Of a DNA stretch of 64,000 nucleotides, positions 15,976 through 23,871 are shown in pieces (positions within the stretch are counted from its first letter, which is position 1; the number at the start of each line of letters is the position of its first letter). Location: contig NZ_JAFZKX010000012.1 in assembly GCF_017551775.1 (NCBI RefSeq), forward strand, positions 1 to 64,000, given 5' to 3'. The stretch is from Fibrobacter sp. GTDB taxonomy: Bacteria > Fibrobacterota > Fibrobacteria > Fibrobacterales > Fibrobacteraceae. The position numbers and the translations under genes are program-made. The notes beneath the pieces are model-generated. The model searched no databases. It worked only from the letters and a program-made list of their open reading frames with translations, and had not been told where the DNA came from.

Positions 15976-17619
15976 CTAGTCCTTCACGCAGCGCAAGCCG
16001 AAATGTTGATCTTGATATCTTTCAAAATACAAATCGGAAGTTTCTTCAATCCGGATATAAGAACTAGTGCATCTACATGTAAAATCCACACCAAAACCAT
16101 GAATTACAAACTCGTGGGTAACAAACTCACGGGGATAATCATACCCGGGGAATTCACGCTCACTGATACTATAGTTATCCCTAAAACCCACCGTATACAT
16201 ATTTACACCTAAAGAAACGTCTGTTTCCGGATCAACATATTGTGACAGGACCAATAATTCCGCAACCTCCCAACGGTATCCATCCGAAATAAAATCAAAC
16301 AGCTCAATCCATTCACGATCTATAGGAATATGCCAACCATCAGGACAGATGCCTTGAATTTTTTCTTTACCAAATATACGATCGTTCATTTCAGAGTCCA
16401 ATTCCACACAAGAACCATTATCACTTCGTCCTAAAATCTGACATGGCGAATATTCTCGGCCTACTCCAGGTATATATTTATAATCACCTTTGCTGCTCTT
16501 GGGTTCATATTCCAAAAGATCGGCCATCCAAGTGACCACACGACCGTCATCCAGTTCAACGTCCAAGGTCTTATAGACACGCCCATCCCTTTCATCCACT
16601 AAGGTACCATACTTTCCCGCCGTATCGACAGGACTCATGCCTGCCACCCTTATTCCGTTATAGTATTTCCACACACCATCTCGACAAATAGCTTTAGACG
16701 ATGGTTCATAAGGACGCTCGCTAAGAACGAGAGTATTCTTAACTTCATTCTGATTACTGCAACTATCCCACGTCGAATCCCAAGAGGACGCAAACTGTAT
16801 GAGGTACTTTCGGAAATCGGATATTTCCGTCGCCCCCATCTTCCGTATATTCCAGCGGATCTGTTCATAAACACCTTTATGCGCAAGCATCGAGGCAATA
16901 TCCTTCAATTCGCGAACAAGGACCGTATCATCGCAAACGCCATCTGTTTCCAAATCCAATGCGAGCCATGCCATAAATTCTGCGACATCGCCAACATTGC
17001 CTTTAAAACGCATTATCAAGGAAATCGCCAAAAGTTTGGCGTCGCCTTCGCCACCGCTAAGAATGTCAAGCTGTTCGAAAGACTCGCCTTCTCCCGAAAA
17101 TCCGAAGACGTCCAGTACCTCCCTTTCTGCCTGCCGTTTCGCTTCTTCAACGGATTTCCCTTCATCTACCAAGTAGAGAATTCGATTGAATGACAAATGA
17201 GTCAAGACGTTAATGTTGACCTTATCTGTATTCTGCAAGTCCACCAGGCTATTCAACAAAATCGTTCGTTCCGATTTCTTTGCAGTATATTCATCAATAA
17301 AATATCCATTCGCATTGAGCCAGGCGTAGCGTTCCTCCAAGGGAATCTCTTGCAAGGAAAACTTCCCTTGATCGTTGTCTATTATTGTCGAGTAGCGCGA
17401 ACCTGTTTGGTGCAATGTCTCATCCATGCCATAAAGGGTGACTTCGGTACCCTTTACGAAAGGCCCTTTTTGCGAAGTTCCGGAGACGGTTCTTGTAGAT
17501 TCCGAAGTTCCGGAGACGCTTCTTGTAGATTCCGACGCTTCGGAACCCATTTGGCTGCATGCAGTCAGGATGGCGCCCACTGCAAGCAGAGAGAAAATGC
17601 AATTCTTTTTTCTAGACAT
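15976..17619 (-). CDS. FISUMP-domain lipoprotein LP2, module copy 1
   Basis: This 547-residue protein starts at 17619 (MSRKKNCIF), after GAGGG; an ATG at 17643 would overlap the LP1 remnant. Lipobox LTAC is followed by a duplicated stretch (SESTR.VSGTS twice), absent from the sister protein, then the shared region (SQKGPFVKGTEVTLYG, VNINVLTHLSFNRILYL). The C-terminal FISUMP domain has DERDGRVYKTLDV, TWMADLLEYE, CPDGWHIP and FGLRCVKD, with an insertion just before the last motif that contains CRC. It is most similar to 13577-15100. Confidence 0.85.
   Translation of the reverse strand: MSRKKNCIFSLLAVGAILTACSQMGSEASESTRSVSGTSESTRTVSGTSQKGPFVKGTEVTLYGMDETLHQTGSRYSTIIDNDQGKFSLQEIPLEERYAWLNANGYFIDEYTAKKSERTILLNSLVDLQNTDKVNINVLTHLSFNRILYLVDEGKSVEEAKRQAEREVLDVFGFSGEGESFEQLDILSGGEGDAKLLAISLIMRFKGNVGDVAEFMAWLALDLETDGVCDDTVLVRELKDIASMLAHKGVYEQIRWNIRKMGATEISDFRKYLIQFASSWDSTWDSCSNQNEVKNTLVLSERPYEPSSKAICRDGVWKYYNGIRVAGMSPVDTAGKYGTLVDERDGRVYKTLDVELDDGRVVTWMADLLEYEPKSSKGDYKYIPGVGREYSPCQILGRSDNGSCVELDSEMNDRIFGKEKIQGICPDGWHIPIDREWIELFDFISDGYRWEVAELLVLSQYVDPETDVSLGVNMYTVGFRDNYSISEREFPGYDYPREFVTHEFVIHGFGVDFTCRCTSSYIRIEETSDLYFERYQDQHFGLRCVKD
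17474..17533 (-). repeat. 30-bp tandem duplication within LP2
   Basis: Two copies of a 30-base unit beginning GAAGTTCCGGAGACG lie head to tail and differ at one base. They add ten residues between the lipobox and the QKGPF motif. The sister gene has a single unit. Confidence 0.85.
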
Positions 17620-17629
17620 ACTAATACCC

Positions 17630-17740
17630 TCAAATCTTTTCATCTATAAGTATCGGCAACACTATAACAGACACATCAGGACCTTTTCCATCAAGAATCT
17701 CGAAAAAAGTATTCAACTTCATATTATTCTGCCTAATCAT
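17630..17740 (-). pseudogene. LP1 remnant with large in-frame deletion, module copy 1
   Basis: A 36-residue open frame joins the first ten residues of LP1 (MIRQNNMKLN; LP1 has MIRHNNMKLK) directly to its C-terminal tail (TFFEILDGKGPD; LP1 has FFDILDGKGSD). About 230 codons, including lipobox and the QKGPF region, are missing. The ATG still overlaps the TGA of the upstream TIGR02147 gene as ATGA, and the following LP2 gene starts ten bases after the stop. It may still be translated and carry ribosomes to LP2. Confidence 0.75.
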
Positions 17741-18597
17741 TTTTTGTTCTCCTTCTCCGATGATTCTGAACCGCAGTTCAACTTTTCCGTAATCGGGAAA
17801 AGCTGCATGTTCAAGCGATACACTTTTTCTACGTCCTTATATGCCGACACGAGCGAAACGATGCGCTTGCGGCACTGAGAAAGTTCTTCCACGACCTTTT
17901 CGTAGCTTTCGGCGTTGACGCCCATGGTAATTCCGCTAAAATGCCGCTCCGAAATAGGCAAATTGTCCAACGCATCAAGCGCGAATTCGCCCATCTGGCG
18001 CAACAGCGAATGCACCGCCACGGAGACGACCTTCAGGCGACCCGTCGTAAGCGACAACGTCGTCTGGTGGTAAACGCCCTTCACATCCTTCATCAGGAAC
18101 CCAGCCTTCACAAGGAAGCGCAAACTGTCGCAGACATCGGCTGCCGAAATCGGCAAGCGGCACGCCTTTGCAATCTCGTGAGGCTTCGCTCCCGGCATCG
18201 CCACAGCCAACTCACGGACGACGGAATGCTTCCAGGTCTCATAGAAGGTGTAGAACTCGCTCCCGAGAATTTTCACATGGTGCGAAGAACTCAGGGCCTC
18301 CATTTCCTCGAAGCACTTTTTCTTCTCACGGTCCGTCTTCGCGCTTTCGTAGCGCACCATCAACATAAAATAGTCGTACTCGAAGCCGATCAACCCCATT
18401 GCGAGTGCGGTTTTCTTCGCACCTTCCATACGAAGCCGCGTTTTTCCATCGCCAACAAGCTTCAAGTACGACCCCGCCGCGAATCCAGCGTTCTTCGCGA
18501 ATTCACGCCACGTAAACGCCGAAGTGCGTTTGCGTTCACGGTAGTATTCCAACACATACTCGTGGTAATCTTTATACTGAACAATTGATTTCATCAT
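17737..18597 (-). CDS. TIGR02147 family HTH-like protein (cassette E)
   Basis: This 286-residue protein may start at the ATG at 18597 or the next at 18594. It is the closest paralog of the cassette D protein: FTWREFAKNAGFAAGSYLKL, DGKTRLRMEGAKKTA, YRLNMQLFPITEKL. One Cys in the HTH region conserved in A-D and F (VCDGK or VCEGK) is Gly here (VGDGK). It heads the longest cassette: LP1 remnant, LP2, regulator relic, LP1, LP2'. The TGA overlaps the ATG of the LP1 remnant. Confidence 0.85.
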   Translation of the reverse strand: MMKSIVQYKDYHEYVLEYYRERKRTSAFTWREFAKNAGFAAGSYLKLVGDGKTRLRMEGAKKTALAMGLIGFEYDYFMLMVRYESAKTDREKKKCFEEMEALSSSHHVKILGSEFYTFYETWKHSVVRELAVAMPGAKPHEIAKACRLPISAADVCDSLRFLVKAGFLMKDVKGVYHQTTLSLTTGRLKVVSVAVHSLLRQMGEFALDALDNLPISERHFSGITMGVNAESYEKVVEELSQCRKRIVSLVSAYKDVEKVYRLNMQLFPITEKLNCGSESSEKENKK

Positions 18598-18601
18598 GAT
18601 T

Positions 18602-18718
18602 CTAAATTAGATAATCATGCAACGCAATGCAACATTTTTCTTGAAACAAAAATGGCGAATTTAAGCAAATTTCGCCATTTATTAAATTTCACAAAAGATT
18701 TTTTCAATTTCATGCAAC
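18602..18718 (-). promoter_or_regulatory. Promoter and ATGCAAC half-sites, cassette E
   Basis: A TAATTTAG box (one mismatch to TAnnTTTG, 18602-18609) lies four bases before the ATG at 18597. Half-sites ATGCAAC are at 18617-18623 and 18627-18633, adjacent to the box, and CATGCAAC recurs at 18711-18718. The shared motif with cassette D and the similar regulators suggest common binding specificity. Confidence 0.5.
18650..18683 (-). terminator. Possible terminator of the 18758-22201 gene
   Basis: An inverted repeat, AATGGCGAA/TTCGCCATT, with a loop of about 11 bases is followed by TTTTTG on the minus strand. It lies between the proximal and distal half-sites of cassette E, so it could also affect the regulator promoter. 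Confidence 0.45.
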
Positions 18719-18757
18719 AAACGGCACAAATCCATAGAACAAATAAAGAACATCGCG

Positions 18758-21700
18758 CTACCGCACGGACACGCGCCGCACGCTAGCACCAATACGTACA
18801 AGGTATGTTCCCGCATGCGCGATCGGGATGGAGAAATTCGCCCCATCGACAGTTCCCCTGCGGAGTACGCGACCCTGCAGGTCGAAAAGCGCATAGGCGC
18901 CGGCAGCTCGGGAATCAGACGCAGCATCGAGCGCGTCCGTTATCAGGATATTGCGTCCGGCAACTTCCACGCCAAATCGGGGAGCAAGCGGAGCAAGTGT
19001 CAAGCCCAGTCTGAAACAGTTCTTGCAAGAGCTGGACGATTTGGAATTCACGCTCGAAGAAGACGCCGCGGGCCTAGAACTGCTACTGGACTTTGCGCTG
19101 CTAGAACTAGACTGCGGTGTGACGCTGGAAGACGACTTCGGAGCGGAACTACTGCTAGACTTCGCAGAACTGCTGCTCGACTTCGCGCTGCTGGAGCTAG
19201 ACTGCGGCGTGACGCCAGAAGAAGACTCCGGTTCGCTGGAAGAACTTGAGCTATACTTGCCGAAGTATACAATCATGGTCGTATCCCTATCGACATAGAA
19301 TTCACGGACCAGCGGCTGTTCGGCTTCACCTTCGAGGTCGCTCCAATAGTTCAGATAGAAGCCATCAAAGGGTTCCACCTTTATCGACACAAACTCGCCA
19401 TAGGTATACACCAAGCTCGACTTAAGGCCCGCTATACGGCCACGATCAGGATTGCTGTTCAAGATGCGCACGGTAAAGGTCTTCAGTTCCCACTTGGCAT
19501 AGAAATGCAAATCGCCCTCATCCAATTCCGAAATGTACGAAACACTGTTCCCGCCAAGCATGGCGTTGTCGTACCAGCCCTTGAACCACATGCCTTCCCT
19601 TTCGGCCCACGGGAGTTTCGTCTTCACGCCCGCCCAGTAATGGTCAATGTAAGTCGCTGTATCATCTTCATAGGTATAGAACGTCACGTTGTACTTGACA
19701 GCGGCAGAATTCTTGATTTCTCCGGAGAACAGCGGGAACGGATCTACGCCGACATTCTGCCCCCACACGCTGCCGTTCTCGCCCTCGCGCAGCATTTCTG
19801 CAACCGTGCCGTCAGCAAAGCGTTCCTTCGGAGCCAAGGTGCCCCCGAATTCCCATTTCGACGAATCGATATAAACGCTGTTGACAATCTCCGCGACATT
19901 CTCCAACAGCGTCGAATAGGCAATCAGCTGGCTCACCCCGGAAGAACCCACCACATAGCTGACAGGTTTTGCATTATAGCAATTCGCCATAACGACCTTG
20001 CCGGAAAGGCTTGCATACCCAACGACCCCCGAAATATAATTCCTGTAGCCACGGATTGCCCCCTGATTGTAGCAGTTTTCAATGCGCAGGTTCGCGCTTC
20101 TGTCAACATGCCCCACAACTCCGGCCACCGAGAAAGTACTGTCGGAAGTTTCCAGGGTGGATGTACTATAGACATTCCTAATTTCGGCATAATAGTTTGC
20201 CCAGACCGACAAGGTCTTATTCTGGATACGCGCAACAACACCCCCGGCGCTCCTCGCATCCGTTGCAAAATACGAATCGACAATACCCAGGTTCTGTATG
20301 ACAGCGGGCGCACCCACTTCGCCTCCAATGACACCGAAGAATCCGACGTCACTCCTTTTACTATGGTCTTTGGGGTCGTTATAATACAGGCCCGAAATCG
20401 TATGCATCTGTCCGTCGAATGTACCCTTGAAACTGTCAATCGGGTTCCACGGAATACGCCCCGCCATTCCCGCCTTGTTGAGGTTACCTTCGTCGTCCAG
20501 CACGTTCCTGTTCACCACAATATCCTGCGAGAGGACGGCGCAAGCCTCAGCATCGCGCCGGTAACCGTCCGTCCCGTTCACGATAGCGGCAAAGCCGTAG
20601 AGTTCTTCCGCATCCGAAATGACATAGCAATCGTTCTCGTCCATTTCCGGAGTTTTCGTCTGGAACCACCTGGCATAGAAAACCTTGTCGCCCTCGTCTG
20701 TCGTAGTGATGGAATCGACGGCATTCCCGCTGAAGTCTTCTTCCGCATACCAGCCGGCAAAGACATAGCCTTCGCGCAATACGGCCCGCGGGAGTTTCGC
20801 CCCGACAGTATGGACATACGAATCTACGCCAAGGGAATCCACCTTACCGCCATTGGTTTCAAGCGTCACGCGGTATACGCGTTCGTAATGGCCCCAGTAT
20901 TTCACGTCGGTAGCCTGCGTCGCAGGGACATGCGTCACGGGCTCGCCTTCAAAGTTTGCTTCGGCATACCAGGCCAACAGTTTGTAGTTTTCGCGTTCAA
21001 TATCGGGTATCCTGAACTTGTAACCGGCAAGAATTTCCTTTGTCCAGGGGTCGCCACTACCCGTATCGAGACTGAGCGTAATCGTAGGCAGCACATCCCC
21101 ACCAACGACAACTCCGCTGAAATTTGGCAGTGCATCAGAACCAATATTCTGGCCCCATACTAGGCCGTCAATACCGCCGTAGCTATAATCCCGCAACAAG
21201 GTGACGACGGTACCATTGGCAAACTCTTCTGCAGTCACGGAGATTCCGACCGAATCTACTCCCGGAGCAAGGAAAAACATGTTGTCCATGGTTCCCCTCT
21301 CTATGACGTAGCTGTTGACACCTCCCACCACAGCGCCCACACCTACGGACTTATCAGATGTCGCATTCACAGGGCCGGCGCTGAAGCCATTCACCAAACG
21401 CAAGCCATCGCCATAAGCAACGCCAGCAATCCCCCCTACGTTATTACCGCCCGAAACAGAGCCCACATTATAAACATTCACCAACGAAACATTCTTACCG
21501 TGAAGTGTACTCGCAATTCCGCCAACATAATCTTCCCCACTTACGCGGGCCGCGTTATAGCTATTGGTGACAGAGAGATTGTTATGGCCCCAACCCACCA
21601 GGCCACCTACCTGCGCATCGCCCTCAATAACTCCGTCAACGCTGCACCGGTCGATGAACACCTTTCCGTAATATGTGACAACGCCGAGAATTCCGGCCAC

Positions 21701-22201
21701 GTTAGTGCCTGCATAAAAATAAGTGTCTACTAGACGGACATTCTTGATAGAAACTTCCATGGAAGACGCCTTATCCGAGAACGAGCCCGCCGAAGAAAAC
21801 AACCCCACCTGGTCATAGTTAGTAGAATTAAGATACAAGCCTGAAATCGTATGGCCCTGCCCGTCAAACGATCCCAGGAAATTATGCATCTGCACCCATG
21901 TCGCAAATTCTGCCGTATCCGCAACGTTCAGGTTTCCGTCTGCGCCAAGAACCTTCTCGTTCACCACGATATCGGCAGTGAGCTTGCCACAGGCAGTGCT
22001 GTCACGAAGCCCCGCATAACTAGTCAGATTTCCAAACGTACCGTTTACAATATCGGCAAAACCGTACAGTTGCTCGGCTGTCGAAATCTGGTAACAGCCA
22101 TCTACAAATTCAGGCTCTTCCGAGGTAATCGTCCTCGCGGCATTTGCTGACACCGCGAACATGGCGATTGCAACAAGCGAGATTACTTTTTTGGCAAACA
22201 T
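18758..22201 (-). CDS. Large secreted GLUG/InlB-repeat protein with sorting-like C-terminus
   Basis: This protein has 1147 residues from the ATG at 22201, which has an AGGAGGA Shine-Dalgarno and a Sec signal ending ANA. Two blocks of GLUG-like repeats (VGGLVGWG, VGGIAG, VAGVVGHV with SYN/CYN motifs), each opening with a CY.I...EQLYGFA element, alternate with two types of InlB B-repeat (Flg_new), each ending in a YARW or YAKW motif. A long polyserine linker follows, then a roughly 75-residue C-terminal domain (YALFDLQGRVL, AGTYLVRIG) like T9SS type A sorting domains. A cell-surface or secreted adhesin-like role is inferred. It reads in the same direction as the downstream cassette. Confidence 0.85.
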   Translation of the reverse strand: MFAKKVISLVAIAMFAVSANAARTITSEEPEFVDGCYQISTAEQLYGFADIVNGTFGNLTSYAGLRDSTACGKLTADIVVNEKVLGADGNLNVADTAEFATWVQMHNFLGSFDGQGHTISGLYLNSTNYDQVGLFSSAGSFSDKASSMEVSIKNVRLVDTYFYAGTNVAGILGVVTYYGKVFIDRCSVDGVIEGDAQVGGLVGWGHNNLSVTNSYNAARVSGEDYVGGIASTLHGKNVSLVNVYNVGSVSGGNNVGGIAGVAYGDGLRLVNGFSAGPVNATSDKSVGVGAVVGGVNSYVIERGTMDNMFFLAPGVDSVGISVTAEEFANGTVVTLLRDYSYGGIDGLVWGQNIGSDALPNFSGVVVGGDVLPTITLSLDTGSGDPWTKEILAGYKFRIPDIERENYKLLAWYAEANFEGEPVTHVPATQATDVKYWGHYERVYRVTLETNGGKVDSLGVDSYVHTVGAKLPRAVLREGYVFAGWYAEEDFSGNAVDSITTTDEGDKVFYARWFQTKTPEMDENDCYVISDAEELYGFAAIVNGTDGYRRDAEACAVLSQDIVVNRNVLDDEGNLNKAGMAGRIPWNPIDSFKGTFDGQMHTISGLYYNDPKDHSKRSDVGFFGVIGGEVGAPAVIQNLGIVDSYFATDARSAGGVVARIQNKTLSVWANYYAEIRNVYSTSTLETSDSTFSVAGVVGHVDRSANLRIENCYNQGAIRGYRNYISGVVGYASLSGKVVMANCYNAKPVSYVVGSSGVSQLIAYSTLLENVAEIVNSVYIDSSKWEFGGTLAPKERFADGTVAEMLREGENGSVWGQNVGVDPFPLFSGEIKNSAAVKYNVTFYTYEDDTATYIDHYWAGVKTKLPWAEREGMWFKGWYDNAMLGGNSVSYISELDEGDLHFYAKWELKTFTVRILNSNPDRGRIAGLKSSLVYTYGEFVSIKVEPFDGFYLNYWSDLEGEAEQPLVREFYVDRDTTMIVYFGKYSSSSSSEPESSSGVTPQSSSSSAKSSSSSAKSSSSSAPKSSSSVTPQSSSSSAKSSSSSRPAASSSSVNSKSSSSCKNCFRLGLTLAPLAPRFGVEVAGRNILITDALDAASDSRAAGAYALFDLQGRVLRRGTVDGANFSIPIAHAGTYLVRIGASVRRVSVR

Positions 22202-22225
22202 GACTCCTCCTAACACTACTCGGTG

Positions 22226-22233
22226 CAAATATA
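22226..22233 (-). promoter_or_regulatory. TATATTTG box for the InlB-repeat gene
   Basis: The minus strand reads TATATTTG, 24 bases before the ATG at 22201, leaving room for a short leader with AGGAGGA. It overlaps the T run of the terminator of the upstream operon. Confidence 0.55.
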
Positions 22234-22264
22234 AAAAAGGAGCCCCCGGCACATTGCCGAGGGC
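22234..22264 (-). terminator. Terminator of the Na+-decarboxylase operon
   Basis: The stem GCCCTCGGCA/TGCCGGGGGC is followed by TCC and six T residues on the minus strand, 27 bases after the OadB-like stop codon. Confidence 0.75.
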
Positions 22265-22290
22265 ATTCCTTGATTCGCATATGCCGAATA

Positions 22291-23451
22291 CTACGACAAA
22301 CGGCTAATCATGTAACCAGCGCAGACTGCGGTACCGATAACGCCGGCCACGTTCGGGCCCATGGCGTGCATCAGCAAGAAGTTCTGCGGGTCATACTTGG
22401 CACCTTCCACCTGGGAAACACGTGCGGCCATCGGCACGGCGGACACGCCAGCAGAACCGATAAGCGGGTTCACGGGGTTCTTCGGAGAGCACCAGTTCAT
22501 GATCTTCGCGAGGAAGAGGCCGGCCGCGGTCGAGAAACCGAAGGCGACAACGCCCATGGCGATAATCATGAGGGTCTGCGGCTTCAGGAAGATGTCGGCA
22601 GACATCGTGAGGCCCACGGAAGTACCGAGGAATATGGTCACGATGTTCATGAGTTCGTTGGAAGAGGTCTTCACGAGACGTTCCACGACGCCGGCTTCCT
22701 TGAAGATGTTGCCGAGCATGAGCATGATGATAAGAGCAGAAGCATCGGGCACCACGAGGATGCAGACGATCATCACCATCACGGCGAACACGATGCGTTC
22801 GGCCTTGCTCACCTGACGGAGAGCCTTCATGCGGATCTTGCGTTCCTTGTCGTTGGTCATCAAGCGCATGATAGGCGGCTGGATGAGCGGAACAAGAGCC
22901 ATGTAGGTGTAAGCCGCCACGGCGATAGGTCCGATGAGGTGCTTTGCAAGTTTGTTCGCAGTGAAGATGGAGGTCGGACCGTCGGCGCCGCCGATGATAC
23001 CGATGGAAGCAGCTTCACCGAGAGTAAAGCCACCGAGGGCCACGGCACAGAACATGGTCGCGAACACGCCGAACTGAGCGCCGCCACCGAGGAGGAGCGT
23101 ACGCGGGTTGGCGATAAGCGGTCCGAAGTCCGTCATGGCGCCCACGCCCAAGAAGATGATGGGCGGGAAGAGTTCCAGGTGGATACCCTGGCTGATGTAG
23201 TAATAGAGGCCGGCAGTCGGGGTAAACATACCTTCGATGCTCCAGCCGCCATCGTAGAATCCCGCACTCGGGATGTTCACCGCCAGCGCGCCGAGGGAAA
23301 TCGGCAAGAGCAGCAGCGGCTCATACTTTTTGACAATCGCCAAGTACATCAGTACGAAACTCACGATCCACATGATCACCATGGGTCCGGTGACATATGC
23401 GAATCCGGTATCGCAAGCGAACTCGACAACCGAATTTAAGAGTGAACTCAT
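22291..23451 (-). CDS. Na+-translocating decarboxylase beta subunit
   Basis: This 386-residue polytopic membrane protein belongs to the OadB/GcdB/MmdB family. Diagnostic segments are [10 protein letters not shown] in the middle, with the Asp that takes part in Na+ and proton transfer in this family, [13 protein letters not shown], and [14 protein letters not shown] near the C-terminus. It lies 13 bases downstream of a biotin carrier gene and after an OadG-like gene, so the operon encodes three of the four expected pump parts. The carboxyltransferase (alpha) subunit is not here, so the substrate (oxaloacetate or methylmalonyl-CoA) cannot be decided from this window. Confidence 0.9.
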   Translation of the reverse strand: MSSLLNSVVEFACDTGFAYVTGPMVIMWIVSFVLMYLAIVKKYEPLLLLPISLGALAVNIPSAGFYDGGWSIEGMFTPTAGLYYYISQGIHLELFPPIIFLGVGAMTDFGPLIANPRTLLLGGGAQFGVFATMFCAVALGGFTLGEAASIGIIGGADGPTSIFTANKLAKHLIGPIAVAAYTYMALVPLIQPPIMRLMTNDKERKIRMKALRQVSKAERIVFAVMVMIVCILVVPDASALIIMLMLGNIFKEAGVVERLVKTSSNELMNIVTIFLGTSVGLTMSADIFLKPQTLMIIAMGVVAFGFSTAAGLFLAKIMNWCSPKNPVNPLIGSAGVSAVPMAARVSQVEGAKYDPQNFLLMHAMGPNVAGVIGTAVCAGYMISRLS

Positions 23452-23464
23452 TTATCTGTACCTC

Positions 23465-23824
23465 TTAGGCGATGGTCATCAGGGTCTGGCCGTCGACGAC
23501 GGTATCGGTTTCCTTGACGGAGATGGAGTTCACGGTGCCGGCGCAAGGAGCGACGACCGGGTTTTCCATCTTAAGGGCTTCAATGATAGCCACTTCCTGG
23601 TTGGCTTCGACCTTGTCGCCAACCTTGACCTTCAGCTTGAACACGGAACCGGCGAGCGGGCACTTCACTTCGGTGCCACCGGCAGCGACGGGAGCGGCAG
23701 CAGGAGCGGCTGCGGGAGCAGCGGCAACCGGGGCTGCCGGAGCGGCGGCGACGGCGGAATCAAGAACTTCAACTTCGACGTCGTAGGTCTTGCCTTCGAA
23801 ACTGATACGGACTGTTTTCTTCAT
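23465..23824 (-). CDS. Biotin carboxyl carrier protein of the decarboxylase
   Basis: This 119-residue protein has an N-terminal beta segment (VRISFEGKTYDVEVEV), an Ala/Pro hinge of about 30 residues (AAPVAAAPAAAP) and a biotinyl domain. The biotinylated Lys is in EALKMEN, where most relatives have EAMKM. It would carry the carboxyl group from the transferase to the beta subunit. It sits between the gamma and beta subunit genes, with 48 bases to the former. Confidence 0.9.
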   Translation of the reverse strand: MKKTVRISFEGKTYDVEVEVLDSAVAAAPAAPVAAAPAAAPAAAPVAAGGTEVKCPLAGSVFKLKVKVGDKVEANQEVAIIEALKMENPVVAPCAGTVNSISVKETDTVVDGQTLMTIA

Positions 23825-23871
23825 TTTGATTTTTCCTGGCTTATAAGCCTGTTAAGTTTTAAAAGTTGACC

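Noticed and set aside
18650-18683. Hairpin as a regulatory riboswitch
   Set aside because: It is a simple inverted repeat with a T run on the minus strand, better explained as a terminator.
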